Both the position numbers and the translations under genes were made by a program. DNA of 64,000 bases from Ptychodera flava. Taxonomy: Eukaryota; Hemichordata; Enteropneusta; Ptychoderidae. The stretch spans positions 28,270,080 to 28,334,079 of the forward strand of contig NC_091929.1 of the NCBI RefSeq assembly GCF_041260155.1, written 5' to 3'. Under the pieces are notes generated by a model. The model was not told the DNA's origin, searched no databases, and saw only the letters and a program-made list of their open reading frames with translations. Of this stretch, positions 24,852 to 37,700 are shown piece after piece (within the stretch, counting starts at the first letter, position 1; each line of letters starts with the position of its first letter).

Positions 24852-25810
24852 TGGCAGGTGCCTGTCAATTAGACACAACCCTGGTATGTGTGTGACAGGT
24901 GCCTGTCAATAGACCATGGTCTACTGACACGCGTCTGAGCCAGATCCTGGCTGTTGACAGTCGTTGATGCGATATCGTGTCCAGTAAAGTCTACAATACA
25001 GATGCAGCCAACGAACAATGCACTGAAGGGGGTCCTTATTATGATAGGATATATATCGTGCATGACAAGTAATGTTAACTGACTAATTTTAAGTCCAGAG
25101 GGTAATTAATTAGCTGTTCATAATTTGCCCTCCAACTGAAAATAAATTTTTCGACGTCGACTTACCCTCCCGCAATCAAACTTCAGTTTTACCCCCTCCC
25201 CACATATTTTTGCCTGTTTCCCTCCCCATTGTGAATTTTTTAATAAGCTCCCCTGCACTGTGGCGAAAAAAACTTGTCGATTTCCCCTGCCCTGGAAAAA
25301 TTTCCACTTAAAATTTCATAATTCCTCTGCAGACATAAAGCTCCCCTGCCTTGTGATGAAAAAGTCTGTTTATTTTCCCCTGTCCCTGTTTTACAAGTAA
25401 CTTCTCTGGTTCTCGTTTTTGCCAAATCGCAGTCCCCAGGCCAATCAACCTATATCTGCCCTGCTCGACAAAAAAATTAAATCTGCTCCTTGTCAGCTAA
25501 AAATATGTCTCCCGCCCAAGCAAAATTAAAATTTCTCCTACCCTAAAAAAATTGCTCCCGCAATAGCTTTTTCGATGAATAGCTCCGTTGGCTGCACCTG
25601 ACAATACGCCAAATTGCAGCGACTTTGTCAATGTATTCTTGCAAAAATGTTTTAAAAAGCATGCTAACAAGTTTATTTCGCTAAAATGTGGTGCATTTGT
25701 TTTTGCGAAAAACGTGCGTGTCATTAGCCAACTTTTGTCCATTGACAGGCGCCAGTCAAATGCCATATTCTAGATCTGGGTATTGACAGGCGCATGTCAA
25801 TATCCACGGC
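24852..25810. repeat. Split array of 16-bp palindromes at 41-bp spacing
   Basis: TGACAGGTGCCTGTCA-type palindromes occur at 24852-24867 and 24893-24908, then again at 25743-25758 and 25784-25799. The step is 41 bp in both pairs, and roughly 70 bp of flanking sequence match as direct repeats. About 830 bp lie between them, including a pyrimidine-rich stretch (25100-25560) of degenerate CTCCCCTGC-like phrases. It is either a 41-bp repeat interrupted by an insertion or an element with short direct terminal repeats. No coding sequence is recognised. Confidence 0.55.
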
Positions 25811-26193
25811 CTGTGTATATACTTTACTTGGGAAACAGTGCGCCCTCTATGAAAATCTAAATTTTCCAATGAAATTTTCCCCAACTGTACTTTCTGTATT
25901 TCGGTTGCCTGAAAGCTGGTCTTTCTATTGGCGTTGTGCTATTGGAGCATAGTGCAGCAAGCGGTAGAAATAGGGCAGGTGACCAGACTAGTTGCCTACC
26001 CAATTCAGCTGCCGTGCTAATGCATATAACACTGCGCAGCTATCGCCAGAATTACGGCAAAGGGTACACTATATGTCTGATAACTATGTTGCGTAGCATT
26101 GAAAAGCATTCGATTTTCTTTGAATTCATAATATTATGCAGTGTTTTCCAAGAAAAGGTTTGTCACGGTAAGCAGAAACAAACAGAGTTTATG

Positions 26194-26212
26194 TAAGTAA
26201 GTAAGTAAGTAA

Positions 26213-26264
<52 letters not shown>

Positions 26265-26272
26265 GAGCAAGT
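26194..26272. repeat. (TAAG)n microsatellite
   Basis: Nearly pure GTAA/TAAG run with one interruption near 26212. Confidence 0.95.
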
Positions 26273-28588
26273 AAGTACGAAAGAGTGTGAGTGAAACTGA
26301 GAGAAGCTGGCGAGCGAGTAAGTCAGGCCGTCTGTCAGTTAGTATGTTGGCAAATAAGTAAATTATATTAGAATTTTATCAAATAAATTGACACGCTCAA
26401 GCACGAGTTTGAGTACTAGTGATCCTTTATGTGTACACATCAAATTTTATTTCCGAGTAGTCTTTACGGATGAGGGTTTTCTTTCGCACACGTGAGTCAA
26501 GTGTCGGACTGAATACAGGGGTAAGAGGACGGCTCACCTGGAATTCGGCATTGAATAGGAAAATGCCACTTTTATCTGGAAAGAAGATAATAAATCCTGA
26601 ATTTTCCTTCTTAGCGATTCGAGAGTGACTTACTTTGTCGAAAACACCGTATTTCTGGAGTCAGTGACATGACATTGAGCTGGCAACTAGCCAAAATTGA
26701 TCGGTTTCGCAACATCCGATGTTCATTTGTTGAAAACAATCCCAAGATACACCATTCATGATGGCGCTGTTGTAAACAAGGTTTGTACACAACTACACTT
26801 GTTCCATGTCAATTTTCAATGGCCTATTACATCGATTTTTTCGTTTGTACTATTTCAAAACTTTGCGCCAGTAATGACAATGATCACATATGTTATTAAT
26901 GAATTATTTTAGCCTTATAAATGGTTTTCAGTTGAATTATAATCGTGTTTTGTCATGACCTTATCGCGTAGGACTCATGACCTCCATGCGTACGGACGTG
27001 ACCTCAAAAACAGCTGAGATCCCCTGGTCATCATCGCGGCAATTTGTTGTCACCAAAGGTATGCATCAACATTGATATTTTGAACGTCTTTTGATCAGTC
27101 AAGTACTGACATCATTGAATCAAGAATCACGGAGTACTTCTCGCTTGTGCGATTTTCTGATCATGCCCTAAAAATCAAATTTCTGGCGATGTATTGTTCG
27201 TAGTGTGCAAGAAAATTGATTGTGTTTGTTACGCAATACAGGTAATTTTAGGTTCTGTTGTTGTTGTGGGTATATTCTTCGGTGTTGCACTGATGCATTT
27301 CCTATGGCATACTTTCAGCAACGTGTTGAAATGATAAACAAGCGTTATAGGACTCAACTTAGGGATATAGTGCAAGGTTGTCATCCTTGATGATCGTAAA
27401 CAAAATTTGACGTACACGGGGTATTTTGAATCAGTGTCATGGCGGATTCGTTTCAAGGTCATTGTCAGCAAGGGAGATTGGCTAAAGTAATAGGCTGTGC
27501 AGTGAGAGGGTAGCTAAAGTGCGATTTTTGATGGTTTTGACAGGAAATGCTATCTTTGACTTCATTTATACCGTGCCAAGGCTTCTGCCACTTGATGGAG
27601 GTGAGAAGTGGACGGCAATGACGGGGACACGGTTTTGAAGTGGAGCCTCTGTATTTTCAGTTATCCCTTGTATGAATACTACCTCGGACACAAAATTCCC
27701 CTGATGTGATAGTCAGTTTGCCCCCACCATTCTCCCTGCTCCTCTCACCAAATGGTGAACCACTCCTGAGAGTCTGCCTATAAAATCTTGAGTCAGTCAC
27801 TGATGTATGCAGTGTCGTTGATTACAAATGAATTTTTGAATAAGCTCAGGATTAGATACATGTTGAATATCATCTGAGTTCTGCTCTTATAACATGAATA
27901 GACTACTCATTTTACCAGTATATACACTTTAACTCTCACTTGCATTTATTATCAATGCTGATGTGAATCGGAGACTGACCTCTGTTACATGCAAAATACA
28001 TATTTTATAGAGACAGTTACATATCAAACAACCCACAGCAGAGCATTTGCAAAGGTATATGTTCCACATAGCAAGTGCCCACCTTATTGTAAAAAATGTT
28101 AATAAGTCTCATCCACAGAGGGTTCCACATTTAAAATAACAAGTTTATAGTATAAATATTTAAGTTTATACACATACAAAATTCTTGTTTCTTCTCTCAC
28201 AAAGGCAATAATGAAATGACATTTTATATAATATAAATCGTTAGCTTCCCAATGTAAGAAGTTCACTAAGCTTTTAGTGATGTAATTTGTTCCCACCAAA
28301 ATTTTAGTGCAACATTTAACCAATTTTTTTGATTTTTTTTTGTAATTTTTTGATAATTTTGGATCAAAAGGATATCCCATTTCATTGGCTAAAGATTTCT
28401 ATCAAAATTTTGGCAGAGCTGAGAAAAATTTACTTGGGTATATTTTATAATATAAAGGCAACAAAAATTGACTTTGGTGCTTAAAGGGTTAATGTGTGAA
28501 TACTATGATATTGACACTATGTTCATTGTTGATTCATGCGTAACTTTTTCTGCCTATTTTCTTCTGTGGATTAATCAGTCTTCCTTAG
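26273..28588. other. Intergenic region and presumed 5' flank of BCL2L13
   Basis: Mostly unique AT-rich sequence. One candidate 5' noncoding exon end lies at 26940-27059: a CpG-bearing stretch followed by a good donor (AAAG then GTATGC). A degenerate TTAA-type MITE sits at 28270-28492. No coding exon is supported. Confidence 0.3.
28270..28492. mobile_element. TTAA-flanked MITE (piggyBac-like), degraded copy 2
   Basis: The interior (CCCACCAAAATTTTAGTGCAA ... ATTGACTTTGGTGCTTAAAGGG) and right TTAA (28489-28492) match the family; the left terminus is eroded. Confidence 0.65.
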
Positions 28589-28629
28589 GTCAGAAGTAAG
28601 ATAAAGAAGAACCAGACGGAAGTGCGATC
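28589..28629 (+). other. BCL2L13: 5' UTR part of BCL2L13 coding exon 1
   Basis: A pyrimidine-rich tract and CCTTAG precede this stretch, so the ATG-bearing exon probably starts with an acceptor at 28588 and has a separate upstream noncoding exon. Confidence 0.4.
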
Positions 28630-28727
28630 ATGAGTGACGAAGCTGCACAAACCACTGTCGAGATGGAAGCTCCCGTTGCCATGGCAGCAGAGGACTTCCG
28701 CCATGAGACAAAATATGTGGTTCTGAG
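28630..28727 (+). CDS. BCL2L13: BCL2L13 coding exon 1
   Basis: Residues 1-32 plus two bases of Ser33. Start context GCGATCATGA. Contains HETKYVVL; donor GTGGGT. There are two further in-frame Met (12 and 18) before the conserved part, so a shorter N-terminus is possible. Confidence 0.88.
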
Positions 28728-31700
28728 GTGGGTGTACTGATTGTTTCCCCAAAACTCACTATATTCAGGGCTCTTTCACAGTGTCTCTTATACCAACATA
28801 CTAAATTATGTGCATTATGCAGTGTTCAATCATTTACAAACGAATTCTAGCCAGGACTAAAATTCTGTTGTGAACAATAACATTTGATATTGACACATAC
28901 AGGCCATTTTGACAAGCTTAACACATGGCTTTTCAACATAATTTTTTAAGTACCAGTAGAGAATAAGATATTTTATGACAGAAATAGAACAAAAATACTG
29001 AAAAACAAAAATTTATAGTTAACCCCTAGAGCGCTGTAATTTTTTCCTGCCAAAATTTTAGTGCCACACTTTACCAATTTTTAAGAATTTTTTTACAATT
29101 TATTTGATAATTTTGGACCAAATTGACATCACACTTCAATTTTGGCAAAAATCTGGGAAAAATTGGCTGGGGGTTATTTTATAAACGGGACAAAAATAGA
29201 CTTTGTCGCTCAAAGAGTTATTGCTTAAAGAGTGCAGAAATCTTAAATGCAAATGTACACAGTGTCTTTGATTGTGTCACCTACATGTAAAATTAGTGAT
29301 TGCCCTCATTAATCCTTTTTAAGGCCAAGTGACTGTCACTTTTACTGTATTTTAAGATTATTGTTGGGCGTGTCAGCTACTTTCTAGTCTACATCCCACA
29401 AAATGTTGAAAGTACTGATTCCTTACCATGTCAGCCTACATGTACATACATGTATATTCTGAGTTGTTTGCGTTGATTATCAAATTCAGGTCCAGACTTG
29501 AGTTCAATTGGCAACAATAACATTGCATAATATGACACACTGACAAGTTGCATTGATGCACAAAATACTGGGTATTTCCCAGTGCTTTAGGAGGTAGTCC
29601 AAGAAACTCTTGTTGATATGTGGAACAAAAATACTGAAAAATTGTCAAAAAATATGGTTACTTTAGCTTAAATGTGCTTTTTCCTTTTTGTGTATGGATT
29701 GCACAGACTGTTCTTCAGTACTTTGCCACTGTTTTCACGTGTTTTCACTGAGAGTACCAAATCTTTGACGTGATGTAATGTACGTGTACCACTTTTGTTG
29801 GCAGCTACATGGGCTTGCTGCCACCGAGTCTTGAACTGGAGTCTGACAGTTCAGAGAACGAAGACAGAGACGACAGCTCTGGTAAAGATGGGGATGAGGA
29901 TGATGACACTGGCAAGTCCACAAGTTCTGCAGACAGCCAACTGCAGGTTGTCGGGCAGCTGGAGTTAGAAGATTCAGAAATTGAAAATGATGCTGAGGCT
30001 GAAAATGGTGATGGCGTGCCTAATGATGATGATGAGGGCAGCTGTGAGTCGGCAACGAAAGCTGAAGTACCAGGTATGGAACAATCAGTGTACAGAGAGA
30101 TTTTTGTATGCCCTTCACCATGTGGCAAGTAAGCATAGTACACCATTTCCGTAACCTCAACACATCACATCTGCTTCCGCATCACATTACATTGGTTTGC
30201 AGTGGTTTGCAGCATTGCAGTGTTGGCAATATGGAAACTAGACATACTTTCTAATTTGAAGAGTTTTCAACACTGTCAGGTGTTATTATCGTCTAGCTGA
30301 GAAATAGAAAAGAAATAAAATTTGTGAAAGTTGAAGCATTGTCAGGAAGAAGGTCAGACGTAGTCAAAACAGCACCAGCACATCCACACTAAAACAATGC
30401 TCATAATTGATGCATTCCAAGGGGGATGTGTGTTGATGTGAGGTGATGTTTTGACGACTACGCCTGACCTCCTTCTAGACAATATTTCTACTTTTGCTGA
30501 GTTGATTTCTTTGATATTGACTGATATTACTGCCCAGATGATAGTGATGACTGAGAGTGTTGGAGCTCCTCAATTTAGACAGGATGCAGAGTTCCTGTAT
30601 TGCAAACGGTTCAATGCAAACCACTGTATATTCGATGCCTTTACTTGTCTGGCCTCTTTCACATCGACTGTAGCTTAATTCGCATTGTGCCTGCGTCGCA
30701 TCTGCATCACATCATAGTCACACACAAACACGTTGTTTATTGCTATTGCATCACATCACATTTTCAGTGGCAGCTCACAGTCATCAATCAGTAACATTTG
30801 TGACAAAAAACAAAATGTGAGTATGAAGGATAAAAACAAAGTCAGTCATCTGTAATTGATAATATAAAGTTATTATAAATTCAACAGGTCAGAAGTCAAT
30901 CCTGACAAAATTACTTTGTAAAGAGATCTGGTTAGCGCTGTCCAATTTAGATATAGAAACATTAGAAGTAAATTGGTTTGCACTTCTAATAATAATATTT
31001 GTAATATCCATGAAATTATAGAAGACAAAAATCAACTGGACAAAAACATGTCTGCGCTGTACATGTTCTATGTCCATGCCCCTGACGTAAAATTTTTAAT
31101 AACTGCCAATAATTATATATTCAAAGGAATAAGATGTTGACAAACTTACAGTCATGTTTGATGTATCTTTTTTGCATTTTGCTCGCCAAAACATACTGTC
31201 AAATCTTAAGAGAGCTGTTTTTGATTAGCATTATAAAGCCATGATGTCTTTGTTACTCTCAATCATTTGCAATGGATTCGGTCCGTTGTTCAGAGGTTTT
31301 TGTGTACTCACTCATAGCGGGTCATTTACAACTTTCAAGTCTTGCTTGTATTATTTAGTTGTTGACATCTAAGTTGTATGTTCATCGCCAGTGTTTTAAG
31401 TTATAAGCTGATAATGGGACTTTAAAATATACATTTGAATGTTAAAACCTGACAACTTCATACCTGTTTTAAATTTGGCTATGGCTGTCCATTCAGAGTT
31501 GTAAAAACTCGGAAGATTGATACATACCGTATACTGCTGCACAATAATGAAGAAAAAAATTGTTTGCAAGGAGAATGAATAATATCTAGCTGGTCAAATT
31601 TTAATCTTATAACACTAAAAAAATGATTCAGAAATATCTAGCACCTCTTAGAATTGCAGAACCCAAATACATTTTCTAAATTATAGTGCTTTGAAGGCGG

Positions 31701-34700
31701 AATGTTTACACTAAACAGTAAATTAGTGAAATGGCAGCAATTCTGAACAAGACAATGGCCATGAACAGCAACAATATTATTGCAACCATGGTAACCAACT
31801 CAAAATAAACTTGTCTTTTGTCACTGGGGAATTGCAGCCTTGCTTTAATGGGGGTTTTTCATCCTCTTGAGAACACACATTGTTTGGATGATTTTTAGCT
31901 TTGCGCCAAAATAATCGTATCCCTTCTGACTTGGTTAAATATTTACCGGTATGCTACGTAAGTAAATACAGTCTTTTTCACTTGAGACATATGAGCAAGT
32001 TCACCATTGTTTGGTCCTTTTGATGTTCAGAAAATTATTCTTTGGACTTCAATCAGAAGAAGATTTGTTCAGTTCTGTCGATGTTGTAAAATAGACCTTC
32101 CAATGTAGCTAAAGATTGCTTTTTAAGCACATAGTATTTTGGTACTTTTTAACAATGTCAACTTATTTTGTCAAAATATTCCTTGATACATGGCTAAGCA
32201 TTTGTTTCATATGTGGGCACAGGGACCATTGTATAAATGACGTTGAAGCGCATTTATTGATGTTGGATTGTCTTTGATGTGACATACAACTATCCTGTCA
32301 GATTTATCCAAAAATTCTGAAAGTGCATAGTCTGTTTTTGTCTGCACCAGAAAACGATTTTTTATTTGCTCACATTTTGTATGTGTATACTGGTATATAC
32401 CAAAGAGAGCTTTATGGTGGCATATTTATGTCTGTATGTATGGAGAGTAAAAATAAAGTCACAGTATGTATGTATGTATGTATGATTGTCTGTCAGCAAC
32501 AAAAATTCAAAAATTGCAGCACATACCATTAGTGTACACATGCACTGAAGGGTGTACATCTACTACATGTATATGTGAAATTTGTTCATGTGAACATGTT
32601 AGTGTCAAAAATTTGCAAAAAGTGGTAAAAAAAGGCAAATCTTGCAAATTGCTAAAATTCTGTAACTGCAAGCAAGATTTTGTTGAAACTTGTATGCATT
32701 TTCTTTAGGTGACTTTAATTATTGTTCAAATTGTGGAGACATTTCAATATTTGTGTTATTCACTCTGTTTTCTCAGTTTGTCGTCAAAAAATTGTTTTCT
32801 TTGAAACTACTCATTCAGTTACTTTGAAAGTCTGAATGAACCTATGATAGACCACAGTCAGATTTGTTCAAATTGTGCTAAAACTTTTGTATTTGTATTA
32901 CAATTTTTCCCACATTTTTGGTCAAAATATGTGTCAGATTGCTTTTAAACTTTATATGCATATTCCTGGGGGGTGACCTTAGTTGATTTTGTTCAAATTA
33001 TGGCAAAATTTTCATATTTCTATTTTGGGGCAATTTTTTCCCATTTTTGTTGAAGATGTTTCCTTTTTATGAAGCTGTGTGTCAGATTGCTTTGAAACTT
33101 TGTCTGCATAATCTTACAAGTGACATCAGTCAGATTTGTTCAAATTACGGTGAAATCTTTATATCTCTATTGTAGGGCTATTTTTCCTTTGTTTGGTTGA
33201 AAACTCTTCCCTGAAACCACCTGTTTGATTGCTTTAAAACTTGGTATGCATATTCCTAAGTGTAAACTTTGTTGAGTTTGTTCAAATTGTTGTGAAATTT
33301 GTATATTTGTATTTTGGGGTATTTTTCCCCTTTTTTTGTCAGAAAACCTTCTATGAAATTGCTAATCTGATTGCTTTGAAATTTGATATGAAGATTGTAA
33401 AGGATGGTCTATATCAGGTTTGTTTGTGACAAAAATTGCAACAGTGTATGTTTGGGACAATTTGTGCCGTTTTTGGTAAAAAAAAAAAGCCAATATCTCA
33501 TTCATGAATTCCCTTGTCAAATTTTAAAAACTTGAAAACCGCTGCATATTTGACCTTTTTGTTGTGTAGATGCATGCTCAATTGTAAATTGGAATTTGTT
33601 CGAATGAAGTTACCATTAACCAAAAATATGCTAATGAGCAACATAAGTAAGCGTGGTAAAAATCTCAATAACTGCAGGTCACATTGCCTCCAAAATTTGC
33701 ATTCAAGTACCATTAGTAGACCTCATATATCATGTTGGTCACTTTTTACTGATATCTTGTGTTGTTACCTGGACAGTTATAATCAACAGCAGTGATAATC
33801 AAATAAGAATATTATATATTATTGCCTGAATACATGGGTTTAGGTGCCCGAGAGCAGGTGACAATTTGCCCGACGCCAGGAGGGCAAATTGTCTCCTGCT
33901 GCGAGGGCACATAAACCCATGTATTCAGGCAATAATATTTTTATTACATGCCTCTTCACAGTTAATGCCAAATAACATTTAGTTACATGCAGGGCATTTT
34001 CAAACAATTTTACCATTATCGACCAGCATCAAACAGATTTTAACGAAAGTCAAAATAGCAGTGTGCACATGGATATTTTACATCTAGCGTGAAGCGTCGA
34101 ATGGCTTCACTGGCCTGGGTAACCATGGAAACGGGTCAGTACATCGTTCACCAGCCGCTAACATCTTCGATGTTCCTATTCAAATCAATGCACTGATTTG
34201 CATTAACCTCAAGGCATGTAATAAAAATTGCAATGATCATAATAAATTTGTCACAAACGAAGAATATTAACTTCTGCAGCAAGTTTTAATAGGTTGAAAC
34301 AAAGGCTCCATTTTCTTCTTTTTAGAAAATACTCAAGGTCAAGTATCAGTTTCAAGTTCACTGGGAAAAAGTCAAGGAACACCCAAGTTCGTTATTGAGG
34401 AATACGTGGAACCATCCAGCACTGGCAAAGGCCAGTGTGTAAGTGGTAGACATACTCAGTTGACTAGTCTGGTTATGCCACTGAGAGAAGAGCTTTCTCA
34501 ACAGCTGGATGCTCTGGACGAGGAGAGAGGCTGTGGTGAGTCACTGTGCTGCTCTTCCCTGCAATGCAAGTGGTCTAGTCCAAACTATAAGTATTCACAT
34601 TGTGTTAATGTTCCCTGTAGACTTGCCTCAAGGGGCGTCAGGGTCGGATGGGTTTGTGTGATTATATTGTCAAGTCTGAAACATACTGGAACTCACTGAA

Positions 34701-37700
34701 ATGTTCCTTTAAATAGCAACCCAGCAAGAAGCAGAAAGTTTTGTAGTTCTATTCACATTCTATTTCTATTGATTTGGAATGAATAGTGTTTTACACACAA
34801 AATAAGATTTTTTGTAACTTTTGGTTTGACCTAGGTGTAGCACGAAACCTTTATTTCACAATCCTTACACCTTATTGCATGACATTCAACCCCTATTGGT
34901 GGTGGATTGTGTTCTGTTAAATGTTACCCCGTTCACTCTGCATGGTCTGTCATCAATTCACACAATTGACAAGTGATAACAAACACTTACTGCAATAGCG
35001 TTGAGCTCAGGTTTGTTACTAAATATAGCTGCACGCGCACGACATCGGACAACGCTGCCTTAAATTTGGACAAATTTTGTTGATGTATGCATGGCTGTTG
35101 TTGTAGCTTGTAGTCTAAACAATAAATTCATACAAATAAGTGTGACTTTTAGTAGCCATTGTAACACTAGCCGGTTTTATTTTCGTCGTTTAAGCGGAAA
35201 ATGCAGACAAATATTTATTTACGCATATTAATGAGAGAAAAAATGACGTCATTTGTGATCAGTGCTATTCTGGTCAACGTGGGGCAAAATATAGGGGCTG
35301 GTGAAGGCTGTACTACCAGCAGTGTCCAGTAATGAGAGAATTGTAGGGAAAGTGACAATAAGGACAAAAATATAACACAATGACTAAAACTCAAAACTTC
35401 ATTTTATGTATATTTTTAGAGCATGATCTAAGAAGTATTGTAAAAAGCAAGAAATTGTTCTGTCAGCACAGGGCTGTATCACGTCATTTAACCCTCTTAC
35501 GACCATGGTTTGACCCAAGCCCATTGTTATCAATGGGGGTGTGGACTTGTCTACTGGGAATCAGGGAAGAAAAGGTTAAAGCAGGTGAAAAGGTTGAAGC
35601 GGGTACTGATTCAAATATAAACCCGTTATACCCAGGTCCTGTTACACACCTGTGTACACTACAGTATCATCATTCAGTGTACATTTACTGTGTATTGTAC
35701 AGGAGTAAAATTGAATTTTGAATAACACATAGGCAGGAGAATACATTCAGTAGTTCTGTACAACAGAGATTCCGTAAACAATACTAGGTTACATTTCTGA
35801 TTCACTTGTGGGCTGTTACTTTCAAACCAACTCACAAACCTGCCTTGGTTTTGAAAACACTCCATTTCTCTGGTATTTTTGTTGCAAAGACCATTAACAA
35901 ACCAGTACCTGAAGTATCTACGTGCACCATTTGATTGTAATCATGTCACCCACAAACAAGATAATGCATGCTCACATTTCACCACCTTTTCATTATCTTT
36001 GGTATTTTTTCCACTTTTGTTTTTAGTCAATGATGTTCTGAAAACCTTCCTATGTAGTAGTCATGCGGCCTAGTAGAAGAATGTTCATTTGTGTCAAGGT
36101 TTTCTTTTATAGTGTCCTTCCAAAGGTTTGTTCATTCAATGATCTTTTTTGTTTGCTGTAATTGTGTGTAATAAAGTAGATTTTTGATTAGATTTGAACT
36201 CACAACGTACCGGTATGGTACCTTGATAGCTTGAAAACGTTCAGCAATCCCTAATTGTGTGTAAATACAGTAGATTTTTGATCGGATTTGAACTCACAAC
36301 GTATGGTACCTGGTTAGCTTGAAAACGTTCAGCAATCCCTAACACTTGTTTACTAGTATCTCTGACTGCAGGAAATGAAAAGGCATATTTTAACATTCAT
36401 GCATTGCTGAGGTGAAAGAAAATCCTATGACTATGACAAAATATTGTGCGTGATTTTGGGGATATAAATGATACTTTAAACCAACTGATTTGTCAGTTGA
36501 GGTATCAGAGCCTTGAAAGTGAAAGACTTAAACTTTTGCTCAAACTTTCTTCAATGAAACTTCAGCAATTCTCTTACCAAATCAAGGATAAAAAGCAGGG
36601 CCCACCATGCAAAGTTTAGTACTAGAAACAAATACTTAATATTTACCGATATTTGCAATTCAAAATGGCCACCATCCCTGTGTTAATTCTGTGGGGAAAA
36701 ATAAAATTTTTGATTTTCGAGAATTATGAAGTGAAGTTGTTTCTTATGCCAAAAGCTTTATAATGAGCCCCCATAAGTGGTAGATCAGAACTGTAAAAAT
36801 TGAGAATCCAAACATCTGCCCCTGAGGAGCATTCTTCCTTAAAGGTACACGGTCACCGTAAATTTGCATATTCCATATATGGTAAAGGGGCCGGGCTTAG
36901 CAAATTACCCGTAACACCTGCAGCTGTCGATCCTCCATATTTGATACGTCAAAGGACATGCAGACGACGGTGCTAAGTATGCCATGGCTGGTCATGCGGG
37001 CCGCCCTTTTCAAAAAGCGGCCACCTGCGTAAAATCTGTGATTGGCTAATAAAAAACAGGTGACCGAATAGCTTTAAGCCTATCTCAGTCATTCTAAGTG
37101 TGAACCAAAAATCCTTTTAGCTTACCTTGATGTCAGAGGTTTAATATACAAACTTTCAAAGTGGAGGATTGGTGTTGACCACAAGTGTTTTTGTAATGTG
37201 TGAAAATTTCCACATCAGTGCAGCTTTCTGAGATGTAGAAGACTTCAGAATATTAAGTACCAAAGTTTAATTTTGTTGAAGGTTTTAGACGGATACACAG
37301 CTACATATGTACAACTAATCATGGGTGTTTAATATAATAATAGCACCGTTAGTGACCTGTATGTTTACTCTTGCTCTCCCAGAAATATGTTAATGAAGTA
37401 TGTAGTGCACGATTTGAGGCCTTTGAATGTTCGTGATGACAATGATTCATCGTTTGATCTGCATACTAAACCATGGGTATTAACATACTAATTTTTATTG
37501 AAAGATAGCTTACAGTATGGTAGGTTCTACAATTGTACAGATTTAGAAAAATTATACATGCATTATTCTTGAATACCTGTTATATAACAGTATGAATAAA
37601 AAACTAAAATGTAAACGTAAACATTGATGTGAGATCTAAGCTGAAGGGAACCAAACAAAAACAAACATGGATGCAGGATGAAATGCACAAGGAACGTTTT

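Noticed and set aside
29805-30146. 113-codon minus-strand Ser-rich frame
   Set aside because: Antisense shadow of the acidic exon 2 of BCL2L13.
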